Origin: Steroidobacter sp.
Lineage (GTDB): Bacteria; Pseudomonadota; Gammaproteobacteria; Steroidobacterales; Steroidobacteraceae
Assembly: GCA_025929585.1 (NCBI GenBank)
Contig: JAICPY010000030.1
Span: forward strand, 1 to 40,700
Direction: 5' to 3'
Length of the DNA: 40,700 nucleotides
Both the position numbers and the translations under genes were made by a program. The notes beneath the pieces are model-generated. The model saw nothing but the letters and a program-made list of their open reading frames with translations. It had not been told where the DNA came from and did not search any database. Numbering within the stretch: the stretch's first letter is position 1; every line of letters begins with the position of its first letter. Below are positions 8,245 through 21,052 of this stretch, in pieces.

Positions 8245-8835
8245 ATGAAGTTGTCTGTTTTTCGTCCTGGATTGTTGGGCTTATTGCTGTCGATGCCGGC
8301 ATTGGCCTTCGCGCACACCGGAGCTGAGGGTGCGAGCTTCATACATGGCGTGGCGCATCCGCTGCAAGGCTGGGATCACCTGCTCGCAATGATCGCGATA
8401 GGTGTGCTTGCGAGTCGCATGGAGGGTGGCCAGCGTTTGCTACTGCCTGCTGCATTCATCTGTGCAATGGCAGCAGGAGGCGCGCTGGGGGCATCAGGCT
8501 ATCCTTTGCCTTGGGTCGAAACGTTCATTGCCTTGTCCCTCATTGCTTTCGGCGCCGCGATTTTTTTCGCGCGCCAACCTGCGCTTCCTTTACTTGCGAT
8601 CATCGCTGCGGGTTTCGCACTGTTTCACGGACATGCGCATGGTAGCGAGATGGTTGCAGGTTCCGTTGCGACCTACAGCGCCGGCTTCATGGTGTCCACA
8701 GCGACGCTGCACGGCATCGGCTTGTGGCTTTCATTACGCGTCCAGGCATTCGGTAACCGCGCTAAGACGCTGGTGCGCGTGAGTGGCGGTTTGATTGCGG
8801 CAAGCGGCCTCACGCTGTTGGGCATGGCTTTTTAA
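8245..8835 (+). CDS. HupE/UreJ family nickel permease-like membrane protein
   Basis: 196 residues from the ATG at 8245, chosen because it begins a clean signal peptide (about 22 residues, ending AFA-HTG). The open frame extends to 8077 but that part is charged and unlike the family. HupE/UreJ proteins are small multi-helix membrane proteins linked to nickel or cobalt uptake for hydrogenase or urease. The signature HPLQGWDH is present after the signal peptide, and a second histidine-rich segment (FHGHAHG) lies mid-protein. About six hydrophobic helices are visible. Its position divergent from ureG argues for a urease role (UreJ) rather than a hydrogenase role. The 230-base gap between them shows no clear promoter to me. 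Confidence 0.85.
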   Translation: MKLSVFRPGLLGLLLSMPALAFAHTGAEGASFIHGVAHPLQGWDHLLAMIAIGVLASRMEGGQRLLLPAAFICAMAAGGALGASGYPLPWVETFIALSLIAFGAAIFFARQPALPLLAIIAAGFALFHGHAHGSEMVAGSVATYSAGFMVSTATLHGIGLWLSLRVQAFGNRAKTLVRVSGGLIAASGLTLLGMAF

Positions 8836-8851
8836 GAAAGAAGCGCATTCG

Positions 8852-10987
8852 TCAGCCTGTCTTCGGCAGATCCGAGGGCGTGAATTGCTCGTGATAGAGC
8901 TGCGCGTACAGACCGCCTCGCGCCAACAATTCGTGATGACGCCCCATATCGGCGATTCGGCCTGCTTCCAACACCACAATTTGGTCTGCCCTCAGCACCG
9001 TGGATAGCCGGTGCGCGATTACGATCGAAGTCCGATTCTTCAGCAATCGCGCCGTGGCGGCCTGGATTCGTCGCTCGGCTTGCGAATCGAGCGCGGAAGT
9101 CGCTTCATCGAGAATCAGAATTTTCGGATCTTTGAGGAACGCACGCGCTATGGCTAGCCTTTGCTTCTGGCCTCCGGAAAGCACCGCACCGCGTTCCCCT
9201 ACTTCGGTCGCCAATCCGTCAGGAAGCTTCTGCACGAACTCCAACGCATTGGCCGCTTCCAGAGCGGCAACGATTTGCTCCTGAGTCGCATTCGGTGCTG
9301 CGAGCAACAAATTCTCGAGCACCGTGCCGGAGAACAGAATCGTTTCCTGATTGACGATGCCGATGTTCGCGCGAAGCGTGTCGAGCGCGAGCTCGCGCAA
9401 ATCATGCCCATCCAAGCGAATGACGCCCCCGGTTGGATCGTAGAACCGCGGCACGAGACTGGCCAACGTAGACTTACCCGCACCGCTCGGTCCAACAAAC
9501 GCGACCGACTGACCCGGCAGGATCGTCAAACTGATGTCCTTCAGAATGCTTTCATCGCCGTCGTAGCCGAACTGAACGTGATCGAATTCGATGCGGCCCT
9601 GGCATTCGGCCAGCCGTATCGGCTTTGCGTGCTCAGCCACATGAGGTTGCGTATCGAAGTACTCGAAAATGCGGTCGATGGCCGCTAGCGCGTTACTGAG
9701 CACGACACTCAAATCCGACAACCGCTGCAACGGCGAATAGAACATGCCCAGATACAAGAGGAATTGAGTAAGCGCGCCGACAGTGAGCTGACCGATCAGG
9801 ATCTGATGCACGCCATACCAAACCACCAAGACCGGTGCCGTGTGCACGACGAACCCGACGGCGACTTCGTTTGTGGCGGTGAACCGCACTGAATTCAGAA
9901 TCCGCTGCAGCAACTTGTTCGCATGCGATGCGAAACGCTTGGTTTCCGCCGACTCTCGCGCAAAGCCCTTCACGACCGCAACACCGGCCACCTTCTCATG
10001 CAGCTCGCCGGCGAGCACCTCGAGCCGCTGCTGCACTTCCTGACTGCTGTTACGAATCCTCGGTCCCATGGCACGCAGCGCGGCAATGTAGATGGGCATC
10101 AAGGACAAAGAAATCAGGGTCATCGTCGGATGAATCGAGATCAGGATCACGATCAACGCGATCAACAACGCGGCATCCATCCAGACATTCGTGAGCGCGG
10201 AGCCGACGAAGTTCTGCGCCAGACTGATGTCGTTGACGACGCGTGATGCAATTGCGCCAGTTTGATGCCGCGTGAAGAAGTCGTGCGACAAACGCTGCAC
10301 GTGACTGAACAACGCGACGCGAAGGTCTCGTATCAATCGATGCCCCGCAATTGCCGCGAATACGCTTCGATAATAGGTCGCAACCATCCATGCGACATTG
10401 ACCGCCAGCACGCCGCAAACCAGATAGAGAATCTTTCGATCGCGGGTCGCTGCGTCGATTGCCGTGTCTAACACCACATCGTCCAGCATCACCTTGAGCA
10501 TCCAAGGAAACGCGAGCGGTGCCAAAAACTTCACTAAGCCGCAGAACGTTGCCGCGCCGACGTAACGCAAGTAGGGACGCGCGTAGGCGAGGAATCGCCA
10601 GATCGGCGTGCGGCCCGTTTGAGTGATTTCGAAGCGATTGCGGATGGAGCCGCCAAAACCGTTTTTGACGTCACGGATTCGATGTGCACTGACATCGACT
10701 TCCGCGTACCACGAATGCTCCTGCAACTGGCGGATATCGTCCGGACGCAAGCTGCCAGGCAGCCGGCTTTCCGGAATCGCCGAAGCTGCCAACATGTCTT
10801 CATCTGCCTCGATGACGAGTGCGACATGCGGGTCGGTATCACCACCCGGCTGACGATACAGACCGCTCAACAGCAAAGCCGCATCGTGCCAGCGGCTAAA
10901 CATGTAATGACGGCCTTGCGAGCGAACCAAGCCTTTGGTCAGGAGTTCGCTGACTTCCGAGGTGCGACACAAATAGTAGACGATCAT
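8852..10987 (-). CDS. ABC exporter (fused permease/ATPase) with an extra N-terminal domain
   Basis: 711 residues from the ATG at 10987 (a TTG at 10990 is an alternative). Residues about 130-440 form a six-helix type IV exporter membrane domain (MsbA/LmrA-like). The ATPase domain has Walker A at 499-507 (GPSGAGKST), signature LSGGQ at 603-607, Walker B ILILDEAT at 623-630 and switch His659. Typical half-exporters are about 580-610 residues; the extra 115-120 N-terminal residues are discussed in the findings. They resemble the start of KptA/Tpt1-type ADP-ribosyltransferase folds but lack the histidine. The substrate is unknown: lipid, peptide or drug are all possible. It is monocistronic, with its stop 17 bases from the convergent HupE-like gene. 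Confidence 0.88.
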   Translation of the reverse strand: MIVYYLCRTSEVSELLTKGLVRSQGRHYMFSRWHDAALLLSGLYRQPGGDTDPHVALVIEADEDMLAASAIPESRLPGSLRPDDIRQLQEHSWYAEVDVSAHRIRDVKNGFGGSIRNRFEITQTGRTPIWRFLAYARPYLRYVGAATFCGLVKFLAPLAFPWMLKVMLDDVVLDTAIDAATRDRKILYLVCGVLAVNVAWMVATYYRSVFAAIAGHRLIRDLRVALFSHVQRLSHDFFTRHQTGAIASRVVNDISLAQNFVGSALTNVWMDAALLIALIVILISIHPTMTLISLSLMPIYIAALRAMGPRIRNSSQEVQQRLEVLAGELHEKVAGVAVVKGFARESAETKRFASHANKLLQRILNSVRFTATNEVAVGFVVHTAPVLVVWYGVHQILIGQLTVGALTQFLLYLGMFYSPLQRLSDLSVVLSNALAAIDRIFEYFDTQPHVAEHAKPIRLAECQGRIEFDHVQFGYDGDESILKDISLTILPGQSVAFVGPSGAGKSTLASLVPRFYDPTGGVIRLDGHDLRELALDTLRANIGIVNQETILFSGTVLENLLLAAPNATQEQIVAALEAANALEFVQKLPDGLATEVGERGAVLSGGQKQRLAIARAFLKDPKILILDEATSALDSQAERRIQAATARLLKNRTSIVIAHRLSTVLRADQIVVLEAGRIADMGRHHELLARGGLYAQLYHEQFTPSDLPKTG

Positions 10988-11125
10988 CAATGCTCTTCAG
11001 CTGCTAGATCGTCATCGTAACGCGCGAGAGTACGAAACTGGCCGTTGCGAAGTAGCACAACCACCGAGGGCTGGATAGCGATCGAGATTCGCGCCTTCGA
11101 GCTGCGCGATGCCGGGTGGGTTAAT

Positions 11126-11215
11126 TGGCGGAAGAGGTGAGATTCGAACTCACGGAGGGGTTGCCCCCTCGCCAGTTTTCAAGACTGGTGCCTTAAACCA
11201 CTCGGCCACTCTTCC
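11126..11215 (-). tRNA. tRNA-Ser, anticodon TGA
   Basis: 90 bases including an encoded CCA end. The acceptor stem GGAAGAG pairs with CTCTTCC and the discriminator is G. The D-arm is TGGCCGAGTGG. The anticodon arm CCAGT-CTTGAAA-ACTGG has TGA at 11181-11179, reading UCA and other UCN codons. The long variable arm (GCGAGGGGGCAACCCCTCC) is characteristic of serine tRNAs, and the T-arm carries GTTCGAATC. serS, the cognate synthetase, lies about 1.2 kb away. Confidence 0.97.
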
Positions 11216-11242
11216 GGAATTCAAGCCCATGCGGGCTTTCAT

Positions 11243-11345
11243 GGTGTGAATGTATCAAGGTGAAGACGTGTAGCGTCAGAAGTGCGCGCGGGCGCGCTCT
11301 GACTTTACACTTTACACGCCTTACACCTTTACACCGGCGCTAGCC
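11243..11345. repeat. octad-word palindrome, GGTGTAAA/TTTACACC type
   Basis: The right arm (11314-11345) is a run of TTTACAC/TTTACACG/CCTTACAC/CTTTACACC words. The left arm (11243-11274) is a decayed complement beginning GGTGTGAA. Between them is a strong inner hairpin, GTCAGA-AGTGCGCGC / GCGCGCTC-TGAC (11275-11313). It occupies the gap between tRNA-Ser and the Bax-inhibitor gene. The rest of 11216-11536 shows only a short AAGCCC/GGGCTT hairpin (11223-11238) and a promoter-like motif. Confidence 0.65.
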
Positions 11346-11426
11346 CCATGGGGGCGGCGCATTTTCCCCATTCCCTACCCCCGCCACAAGCGGTAAGTAC
11401 TTGAAAAGTGCGTTACCGTACCCAGG

Positions 11427-11457
11427 TTGCTCCGACGTCGGACAAAGTTGCTAGAAT
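11427..11457 (+). promoter_or_regulatory. possible extended -10 promoter for the Bax-inhibitor-1 gene
   Basis: TG-C-TAGAAT (11449-11457) is an extended -10 element with one mismatch in the hexamer. A weak -35 (TTGCTC, 11427-11432) lies 19 bases upstream. The leader to the ATG at 11537 would be about 75 bases. Confidence 0.4.
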
Positions 11458-11536
11458 CGGCGGCGTCGGCGGTTCGAACTCGAAGCCGCTGTTTAAGTCC
11501 AAGTTCGCTGTCGGGTTGTTAACCCAGGAGAGTCGA

Positions 11537-12208
11537 ATGGATCGTTATCCCAGTACTGTCGCCAGCACCTCGCGAGAATCCGCGCTGACGACTAACAAAG
11601 TACTTCGTAATACGTATTTGTTGCTCGGAGCGACGCTTGCGTTCAGCGCGGTGACGGCCGGGTTGTCGATGGCATTGAACGTTCCGCATTTCGGGTTGTT
11701 CACGTTGCTCGTTTACTTCGGCCTCCTGTTCGCGGTTCACAAGACGCAGAACAGCGGATGGGGCCTGGTCTGGACGTTCGCTCTGACCGGGTTCATGGGC
11801 CTGACCTTAGGTCCGATTCTGAATGCGTACTTGACGGCACTGCCTAACGGCGGCCAGATCGTGACGACTGCTCTGGGCACGACTGCGGTCGCCTTCTTGG
11901 GCTTGTCCGCGTACGCGGTCAAGAGCGGGCGCGACTTCAGTTTCATGGGCGGGTTCTTGGCGATTGGCGCAATCGGCGCATTCGTGCTCGGGATCGTAGC
12001 GATCCTGTTCAACCTTTCCACGCTTTCTCTGGTGGTGTCGGGAATGTTCTTGATCGTCAGCGGCGGCTTCATGCTCTATCAGACGAGCCAGATCGTGCGC
12101 GGCGGCGAGACGAACTACATTCTTGCGACGATCACGCTGTACGTCAGCATCTACAACATGTTCTTGAGCTTGCTGCACCTGCTCGGAGCCGCCTCAGGCG
12201 ACGATTGA
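11537..12208 (+). CDS. Bax inhibitor-1/YccA family inner-membrane protein
   Basis: 223 residues from the ATG at 11537, with AGGAGA seven bases upstream. The open frame begins earlier (11408), but that part reads across promoter-like DNA and is rejected. Seven hydrophobic segments follow a polar N-terminus, with the family's NKVLRNTYLLLGATLAFSA at the first helix, GLxLGP in the middle and the aspartate-containing end (LLGAASGDD). In Escherichia coli, YccA modulates FtsH-dependent degradation of SecY; other members (YbhL, YetJ) act as pH-sensitive calcium leaks. Which role applies here cannot be told. The gene is monocistronic and closed by a strong terminator. Confidence 0.9.
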   Translation: MDRYPSTVASTSRESALTTNKVLRNTYLLLGATLAFSAVTAGLSMALNVPHFGLFTLLVYFGLLFAVHKTQNSGWGLVWTFALTGFMGLTLGPILNAYLTALPNGGQIVTTALGTTAVAFLGLSAYAVKSGRDFSFMGGFLAIGAIGAFVLGIVAILFNLSTLSLVVSGMFLIVSGGFMLYQTSQIVRGGETNYILATITLYVSIYNMFLSLLHLLGAASGDD

Positions 12209-12231
12209 TCGCACGACGTAGGATGGCCAAC

Positions 12232-12263
12232 AAAAGGCGCTGCAGTTGCAGCGCCTTTTTTGT
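12232..12263 (+). terminator. rho-independent terminator after the Bax-inhibitor-1 gene
   Basis: A GC-rich 10-base stem AGGCGCTGCA / TGCAGCGCCT with a 2-base loop is followed by a run of T and preceded by a run of A. It can therefore also act on the opposite strand. It starts 24 bases after the stop codon. Confidence 0.9.
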
Positions 12264-12271
12264 TTGTAGCG

Positions 12272-12410
12272 AGTGATGAGGTGATGGAGTGATGGCGTCA
12301 GAAACGAGGTGATGAAGTGGTGAGGTCATGACGACAGAATAGAAGACCTTCCTCCTATTCTGTCGTTATCACCGCATCACCTTATCACTTCATCACCGCA
12401 TTACCGTGGG
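12272..12410. repeat. octad-word palindrome, GTGATGR type
   Basis: The left arm (12272-12330) contains 8-base words AGTGATGA, GGTGATGG, AGTGATGG, AGGTGATG, AAGTGGTG, AGGTCATG. The right arm (12367-12408) reads TATCACCG, CATCACCT, TATCACTT, CATCACCG, CATTACCG. The centre is a perfect 12-base stem ACGACAGAATAG / CTATTCTGTCGT (12331-12342, 12355-12366) capped by a loop containing CCTTCC. It lies between the Bax-inhibitor terminator and the convergent serS stop. Confidence 0.85.
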
Positions 12411-12414
12411 CTCG

Positions 12415-15137
<2,723 letters not shown>

Positions 15138-15149
15138 CGCAAATCCAAC

Positions 15150-15536
15150 TCAAGTCCGGCCGACGAGTTTTTCTACTCTCTGCGCCCAACCACCCAAGCC
15201 GAGCCAAGCGGCGATGAGTCCAGCGAGGATGCCTGCCGTGTTCGCGAACATGTCGTAAAGATCCGCCTGTCTTCCGTAAGACATGGAGCCCTGCGCCCAC
15301 TCGATAACGGCTCCGAGCAGAAACAATCCGATCCCGATGACGAGGTAGCGCGACTTCGGATAGATGCCGCTGAACCACAGCGCCATCAATGCGTACGCAG
15401 TCAAATGATGGACCTTATCACTCGCGCCGACGTGGGGAAGATTCTGGGCAGGGCTCAGGCTGGCGAGAATGGCTAACGCAATCAGCGTCCAGCCTCCCAC
15501 GAGCCACAATCGTGGATAACGCAATGGCAATAGCAT
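15150..15536 (-). CDS. VanZ-like family membrane protein
   Basis: 128 residues with four hydrophobic helices. VanZ-like features are the DKVHHLTAYALMALW segment after helix 1, GAVIEWAQG (the E-x2-Q motif) in helix 3, and GRQADLYDMFANTAGILAG before helix 4. VanZ itself gives low-level teicoplanin resistance, but most members have no known function. It lies tightly between lolA (4-base gap) and rarA (12-base gap) and is therefore part of the ftsK-lolA-rarA-serS transcription unit. It is absent from that position in Escherichia coli. Family membership is fairly secure; the role is unknown. Confidence 0.85.
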   Translation of the reverse strand: MLLPLRYPRLWLVGGWTLIALAILASLSPAQNLPHVGASDKVHHLTAYALMALWFSGIYPKSRYLVIGIGLFLLGAVIEWAQGSMSYGRQADLYDMFANTAGILAGLIAAWLGLGGWAQRVEKLVGRT

Positions 15537-15540
15537 GTCT

Positions 15541-16206
15541 CTACTGTTTGGCGGCAGCGCTGCCTGGGTCGCCGATCACATCGGCCCCGGGCGGCACTTT
15601 GAAAGTGAATCGGGAAGGATCGAGCACGGGATTGCGCTCGACATTAGTGAATTCCAAGCGCGTCGTTTGACCTAGCTTGTCGGCCAGATGCATGTGACGC
15701 AGGGTCGTGCCCTCGAAACCCAAGCGCACCGATTTGAAATCCGTGTCGTTGCGTTTCGGTTCCATCTGGACCCACTGGATCGGCCCGTCGGTTACGGTTT
15801 CCGTCACCGTGAAGTTGTCTTCCAGATTGCCTTCACCACTCAGCAGCATGGCTGGAGTGGCAGATAATGTATCGTCGAGTTTACGTACCGTGACTTGCTC
15901 CAAGTCGCTGTCGTAAAGCCAAACGCGAGAGCCATCCGCGACGATGACTTGCTCGTACGGCTCGCGATAATCCCAGCGAAAACGATTGGGACGCTTGATT
16001 GCAAGCACGCCGCTCGCCTCATCGATTGCACGGCCCGAGCGATCGGTCAGGACCTGATGAAACTGCGCCTGCAGGCCCTGCAGCTCGCCGAGAAAGGACT
16101 GAACACGATCTTGTCCTGCCTTCAAGTCGCCACTCGCGCCATGGGCGGACAACGATAGTGCAAGCAGCGCAAGGCCTGAGCAAATAGGAAGTCGAAAGAA
16201 GCTCAT
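15541..16206 (-). CDS. lolA: outer-membrane lipoprotein carrier protein LolA
   Basis: 221 residues with a signal peptide of about 24 residues (ends SAHGASG). LolA takes lipoproteins from the LolCDE transporter and ferries them across the periplasm to LolB. Family features include the LxGLxAQFHQ segment after the signal, GVLAIKRPNRFRWDYREPYEQVIVADGSRVWLYD, and the hydrophobic cavity strands ending in LRHMHLADKLGQTTRLEFTNVE. The position between ftsK and rarA is the conserved order. The ftsK stop lies 62 bases upstream on the same strand. Confidence 0.95.
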   Translation of the reverse strand: MSFFRLPICSGLALLALSLSAHGASGDLKAGQDRVQSFLGELQGLQAQFHQVLTDRSGRAIDEASGVLAIKRPNRFRWDYREPYEQVIVADGSRVWLYDSDLEQVTVRKLDDTLSATPAMLLSGEGNLEDNFTVTETVTDGPIQWVQMEPKRNDTDFKSVRLGFEGTTLRHMHLADKLGQTTRLEFTNVERNPVLDPSRFTFKVPPGADVIGDPGSAAAKQ

Positions 16207-16268
16207 GGAAACATAAATCCAATGGGTGAGCAGACACTACACAGACACGCGCAGGGCAAAACCGTCGG

Positions 16269-18590
16269 CTAATCCTCGATGGGCGGAGGTGCCAGGACTT
16301 CACGCGCCCCGTTCGACTGCAGCGGACCGACGAGACCGGCCGCTTCCATCGTCTCGATCATGCGTGCGGCGCGGTTATAACCAATTTTCAAACGCCGCTG
16401 CACGCCCGAGATCGACGCCTTGCGACTTTCGACGACGATTTTCACGGCTTGATCGTAGAGCGGATCCTGCTCTCCATCCGCGCCTTCTCCTTCGATGCCG
16501 CCGCCTTCGGAAGGTTCACCAGGCAATCCTGGAATCGGGCCGCTCGGTCCTTCGAGAATCTCGCGCACGTAGGAAGGCTCGGAGCCTTTCAACGCGCCGA
16601 CGACACGATGGACTTCTTGATCGGAGACGAATGCACCGTGAACGCGATTCGGTACCGAGGTACCGGGCTGCAAGAACAACATATCGCCATGGCCGAGTAA
16701 TTGCTCCGCGCCCATCTGGTCGAGAATCGTACGCGAATCGACTTTCGCAGAAACTTGGAAAGCGATGCGCGTCGGAATGTTCGCTTTGATCAAACCGGTG
16801 ATGACATCGACCGAGGGGCGTTGAGTCGCGAGGATCAAATGAATACCTGACGCGCGTGCTTTCTGCGCGAGTCGCGCGATCAACTCTTCCACCTTTTTGC
16901 CGACGATCATCATCATGTCGGCCAACTCATCGACGATGACGACGATGAACGGCAACGGCTCCAACAATGGAACTTGATTCGGATCGCCTTCGGGCCCGAG
17001 CTGCTTGATCAACAATGGGTCGCGAATCGGCTGGCCGGATTCGTGCGCATCTTTGATCTTGCGATTGAACCCCGCGAGATTCCGAACGCCCATCGCGGCC
17101 ATCAATTGATAGCGCCGCTCCATCTCCGCGACGCACCAGCGCAGCGCATTCGCCGCCTCCTTCATGTCGGTCACAACCGGTGCAAGCAGATGCGGAATGC
17201 CTTCATACACGGACAATTCGAGCATCTTCGGATCGATCATGATGAGTCGTACGTGCTCGGCCGTTGCCTTGTACAAGAGCGACAACACCATCGCGTTCAC
17301 AGCGGTCGACTTGCCCGAGCCTGTCGTACCCCCGACGAGCAAGTGCGGCATCCGGGCCAGATCGGCCACCACAGGAGCACCGCTGATATCCTTGCCGAGC
17401 ACCAACGCAAGCGGAGAAGTCATCTCATCGTACGCTCTGGACTTGATGATCTCGCCAAGCGTCACGAGCTCGCGCTTCTCATTCGGAATTTCCAACCCCA
17501 CCGTCGATTTGCCGGGGATGACCTCGACGATGCGCACGCTGATAGAGGACAGAGCGCGTGCCAGATCCTTCGCAAGGTTACTGATCTGACTGACTTTGAC
17601 GCCGGGCGCGAGTCGCAGCTCGAATCGAGTGATGATCGGACCAGGATGCACTTCGACGACTTCGGCTTCGACACCGAAGTCGCGCAACTTGAGCTCCACC
17701 AAGCGCGACATGGCTTCGAGCGCTTCGGCCGAATACCCGGCTTGTTGTTTCGGCGGATCGTCGAGTAGCGACAGCGGAGGCAGCTCTTTCGCTGCCGGCC
17801 GATCGAACAACGGAACCTGGCGCTCTTTCTCGACGCGTTCGCTCTTTTCGACTTTCTGTACAACGGGCTCGATCTTGGGTGGCGGTCGGCTGGCGACGCG
17901 ACGCTGCTCTTCGCGAATGACTTCGCTGCGCGCTTCCTTCTTCTCGCGACCGGCTTTGATCTCGCGTTCACTGGATACTTTGCGCCGCAGCCACTCCATG
18001 CCGCCGAGCGTGGCGCGCCCGACGCGATCCATGACTTCGATCCAAGACAAGCCCACGAAAAGCGACACGCCGGCGAGCCACAGCGCGAGCAACAGCAATG
18101 TCGCGCCGAGGAAGCTCAGTGCACCTTCCAACCCCTCACCGACGAGTGAACCTAAGACCCCGCCTGCGGAGCTCGGATAACTGTCGATGGTGAAATGCAA
18201 GCTCGCGAGTCCACAGCTCGTTGCCAACGTGAGCAGGAATCCAACGCCACGGAAGGCCAGCGTCGCGCGCGAAGGCGCATCGGCTTTGCTTCGATCTTGG
18301 TACAAGAGCCAGCCGGCGAACCCGATCATGATCGGAAACAGGAAAGCCGGCGCGCCGAACAACAGAACGAGGAGCCCAGCGAGATGCGCGCCGAACGGAC
18401 CGATCGCATTCGACAAGGGACCGGGCTCTCCAGTCGTCGCGAACGAGGGATCGTTGCGGTCATACGTCGCCAGCGCGGCAAGCACGATGAATGCGAGCGC
18501 GCCGAACACCCAAAGCGCACCTTCGCGCAACGAGCGCACGACCGCCGAGCCCAGCTTCATCCCCCCTTGCACTTCAGCGCGAGTCGCCAA
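16269..18590 (-). CDS. ftsK: DNA translocase FtsK
   Basis: 773 residues from a TTG at 18590 with GAGG upstream; an ATG at 18560 is the alternative start. FtsK couples chromosome dimer resolution at dif with septation. Four or five membrane helices lie in residues 25-190. The linker (200-290) is short, charged and rich in E/K/R. The RecA-like motor has Walker [11 protein letters not shown] at 420-429 and Walker [12 protein letters not shown] near 550. A winged-helix gamma domain (about 705-773, [19 protein letters not shown]) recognises KOPS and activates XerD. The linker is much shorter than in Escherichia coli FtsK and comparable to SpoIIIE-type proteins. An upstream lrp gene, usual in enterics, is absent. 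Confidence 0.95.
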   Translation of the reverse strand: MATRAEVQGGMKLGSAVVRSLREGALWVFGALAFIVLAALATYDRNDPSFATTGEPGPLSNAIGPFGAHLAGLLVLLFGAPAFLFPIMIGFAGWLLYQDRSKADAPSRATLAFRGVGFLLTLATSCGLASLHFTIDSYPSSAGGVLGSLVGEGLEGALSFLGATLLLLALWLAGVSLFVGLSWIEVMDRVGRATLGGMEWLRRKVSSEREIKAGREKKEARSEVIREEQRRVASRPPPKIEPVVQKVEKSERVEKERQVPLFDRPAAKELPPLSLLDDPPKQQAGYSAEALEAMSRLVELKLRDFGVEAEVVEVHPGPIITRFELRLAPGVKVSQISNLAKDLARALSSISVRIVEVIPGKSTVGLEIPNEKRELVTLGEIIKSRAYDEMTSPLALVLGKDISGAPVVADLARMPHLLVGGTTGSGKSTAVNAMVLSLLYKATAEHVRLIMIDPKMLELSVYEGIPHLLAPVVTDMKEAANALRWCVAEMERRYQLMAAMGVRNLAGFNRKIKDAHESGQPIRDPLLIKQLGPEGDPNQVPLLEPLPFIVVIVDELADMMMIVGKKVEELIARLAQKARASGIHLILATQRPSVDVITGLIKANIPTRIAFQVSAKVDSRTILDQMGAEQLLGHGDMLFLQPGTSVPNRVHGAFVSDQEVHRVVGALKGSEPSYVREILEGPSGPIPGLPGEPSEGGGIEGEGADGEQDPLYDQAVKIVVESRKASISGVQRRLKIGYNRAARMIETMEAAGLVGPLQSNGAREVLAPPPIED

Positions 18591-18747
18591 CTTCGTTAAG
18601 CCTCAACTTGGTTTCGTAAACTGTTGATATTGGAGAGGACATTTGCCCGAAATGCAACAGTCCTCGCACTCGTGAATCTGCCGATCGGGGTTCGCGGAAA
18701 TTCACTGATTCCGCGAACCGGTAATGGCGGGCATTGAAGCGATCTAT

Positions 18748-18776
18748 TTGGCTGCCATAGTGGCTTTACTTACGAT
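18748..18776 (+). promoter_or_regulatory. probable sigma-70 promoter of trxB
   Basis: TTGGCT (18748-18753), a 17-base spacer and TACGAT (18771-18776) match the -35 and -10 consensus at four positions each. It lies about 55 bases before the trxB start, in the 242-base gap between divergent ftsK and trxB. Confidence 0.45.
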
Positions 18777-18829
18777 ACGCGCCCCACGCCCTATGCGCGT
18801 ACTCCTGAAGTGTCCAACGAGGTGAATGA

Positions 18830-19794
<965 letters not shown>

Positions 19795-19795
<1 letters not shown>

Positions 19796-19875
19796 GGATA
19801 GAAAGGCAGGGGATGGGGGATAGAAGATTCCGAGTGCTCATCCGTATCGCCTATCCGCTATCCCCTATCGCCTTC
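19795..19875. repeat. heptad-word palindrome, GGGGATA/TATCCCC family, copy 2
   Basis: The left arm (19795-19825) contains GAGGATA, GGGGATG, GGGGATA. The right arm (19841-19875) contains TATCGCC, TATCCGC, TATCCCC, TATCGCC and then TTCT. The right arm, including the final TATCGCCTTCT, matches copy 1, and the orientation is the same even though the flanking genes run the opposite way. It fills the trxB-acetyltransferase gap. Confidence 0.8.
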
Positions 19876-19885
19876 TAGCCCCATC

Positions 19886-21052
19886 GTGCCACTCACCATC
19901 GTCAGTTCGATCGAGAGCATTCCTAGCGTCGAATGGAATGCGCTCGAGCTGCACGGCAATCCAACTGTCAGCCATGAGTTCTTAGCGACGCTGGAACAGG
20001 AGCATTGTGTCGGGGGCCACAGCGGCTGGGCGCCTGCGCATGTAGTGGTCCGAGATGAGACCGGGACGCTCTGCGGGGCTGCCCCTGCGTACCGCAAAAC
20101 ACATTCGTGGGGAGAGTTCGTATTCGACTGGAGTTGGGCGCAAGCATATGCACAAGCCGGCATGCGCTATTACCCCAAGCTCACCAGCATGGTGCCCTTC
20201 ACGCCTGCACCTGGACCGCGATTACTCGTAAGAGCGACCGGTGATGCGGACCGCACGCGCGAAGCACTGCTGCGGCACCTGATCGAGATTGCAAAGTCGG
20301 ACAGCCTCTCCAGTTTGCACCTGCTGTTCTTGCAAGAGCAGGACCTTGCGATCGCAGTGAGCCAAGGTTTGCTGATTCGCAAGGACTGCCAATTTCATTG
20401 GTACAACCGTAATTACACGAGCTTCGACGATTTCATTGCGACCTTCCGTGCCGAGAAGCGCAAGAAAGCGCTGCGAGAACGCCGCCGAATCCGCGAGGCG
20501 GGAATAACGTTTCGCACCCTGGCCGGCGAGGAGATGGATGCGTCTTTGTGGAACATCGTGTTCGGCTTCTCTTCAGAGACCTTCGCCCTGCGAGGCCACG
20601 AGCACTACCTGAACGCCGCTTTCTTTCGCAAGCTATGCGCGAAGAAACCCAAGTGCGTGATGGTGAAACTCGCCGAATTCGATGGCGAGCCGATCGCGGC
20701 GGCAATCTTCTTCGTCGGACGAGATGCGCTCTACGGACGCTACTGGGGCGCGCGGGCGGAGTTCAACAGCCTGCATTTCGAGACGTGCTACTACCAAGGC
20801 ATCGAATACTGCATCGAGCAGGGTCTACAGCGCTTCGAGCCGGGTACTCAAGGCGAGCACAAGGTGCCGAGAGGCTTCGAGCCGACCGAAACCTGGTCGG
20901 CGCATTGGATTGCGGACCCGCGCTTTCGTCGTGCGATTCAGCACTACCTGAAGCAAGAGCGAGCAGCGATCGATAACTACATTGCCGAAGTGCAAAGTCA
21001 TGTACCCTTTAGGAGAGAGGCGTCCAATGACGCGGCGAGAGATCCCCCATGA
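19886..21052 (+). CDS. GNAT/FemAB-like N-acetyltransferase (DUF482 family)
   Basis: 388 residues starting at a GTG (19886). It resembles the DUF482 'peptidogalycan biosynthesis' proteins with a FemAB-like double-GNAT fold. Typical segments are GAAPAYRKTHSWGEFVFDWSWA, YYPKLTSMVPFTPAPGPRLL, FRAEKRKKALRERRRIREAGI, and GEHKVPRGFEPTETWSAHWI near the end. The function is not established, and the name derives from similarity rather than biochemistry. It overlaps aat by four bases (ATGA), so translation is coupled. Its position next to aat is common in Gammaproteobacteria without cydDC there. Confidence 0.85.
   Translation: MPLTIVSSIESIPSVEWNALELHGNPTVSHEFLATLEQEHCVGGHSGWAPAHVVVRDETGTLCGAAPAYRKTHSWGEFVFDWSWAQAYAQAGMRYYPKLTSMVPFTPAPGPRLLVRATGDADRTREALLRHLIEIAKSDSLSSLHLLFLQEQDLAIAVSQGLLIRKDCQFHWYNRNYTSFDDFIATFRAEKRKKALRERRRIREAGITFRTLAGEEMDASLWNIVFGFSSETFALRGHEHYLNAAFFRKLCAKKPKCVMVKLAEFDGEPIAAAIFFVGRDALYGRYWGARAEFNSLHFETCYYQGIEYCIEQGLQRFEPGTQGEHKVPRGFEPTETWSAHWIADPRFRRAIQHYLKQERAAIDNYIAEVQSHVPFRREASNDAARDPP

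Noticed and set aside
11223-11238. AAGCCC/GGGCTT hairpin as a terminator
   Set aside because: It lies just upstream of tRNA-Ser on its own strand, has no proper T-run, and no gene ends there.
16974-17768. Plus-strand frame opposite the ftsK motor domain
   Set aside because: It is antisense to conserved FtsK motifs; the histidine- and arginine-rich translation is typical of shadow frames.
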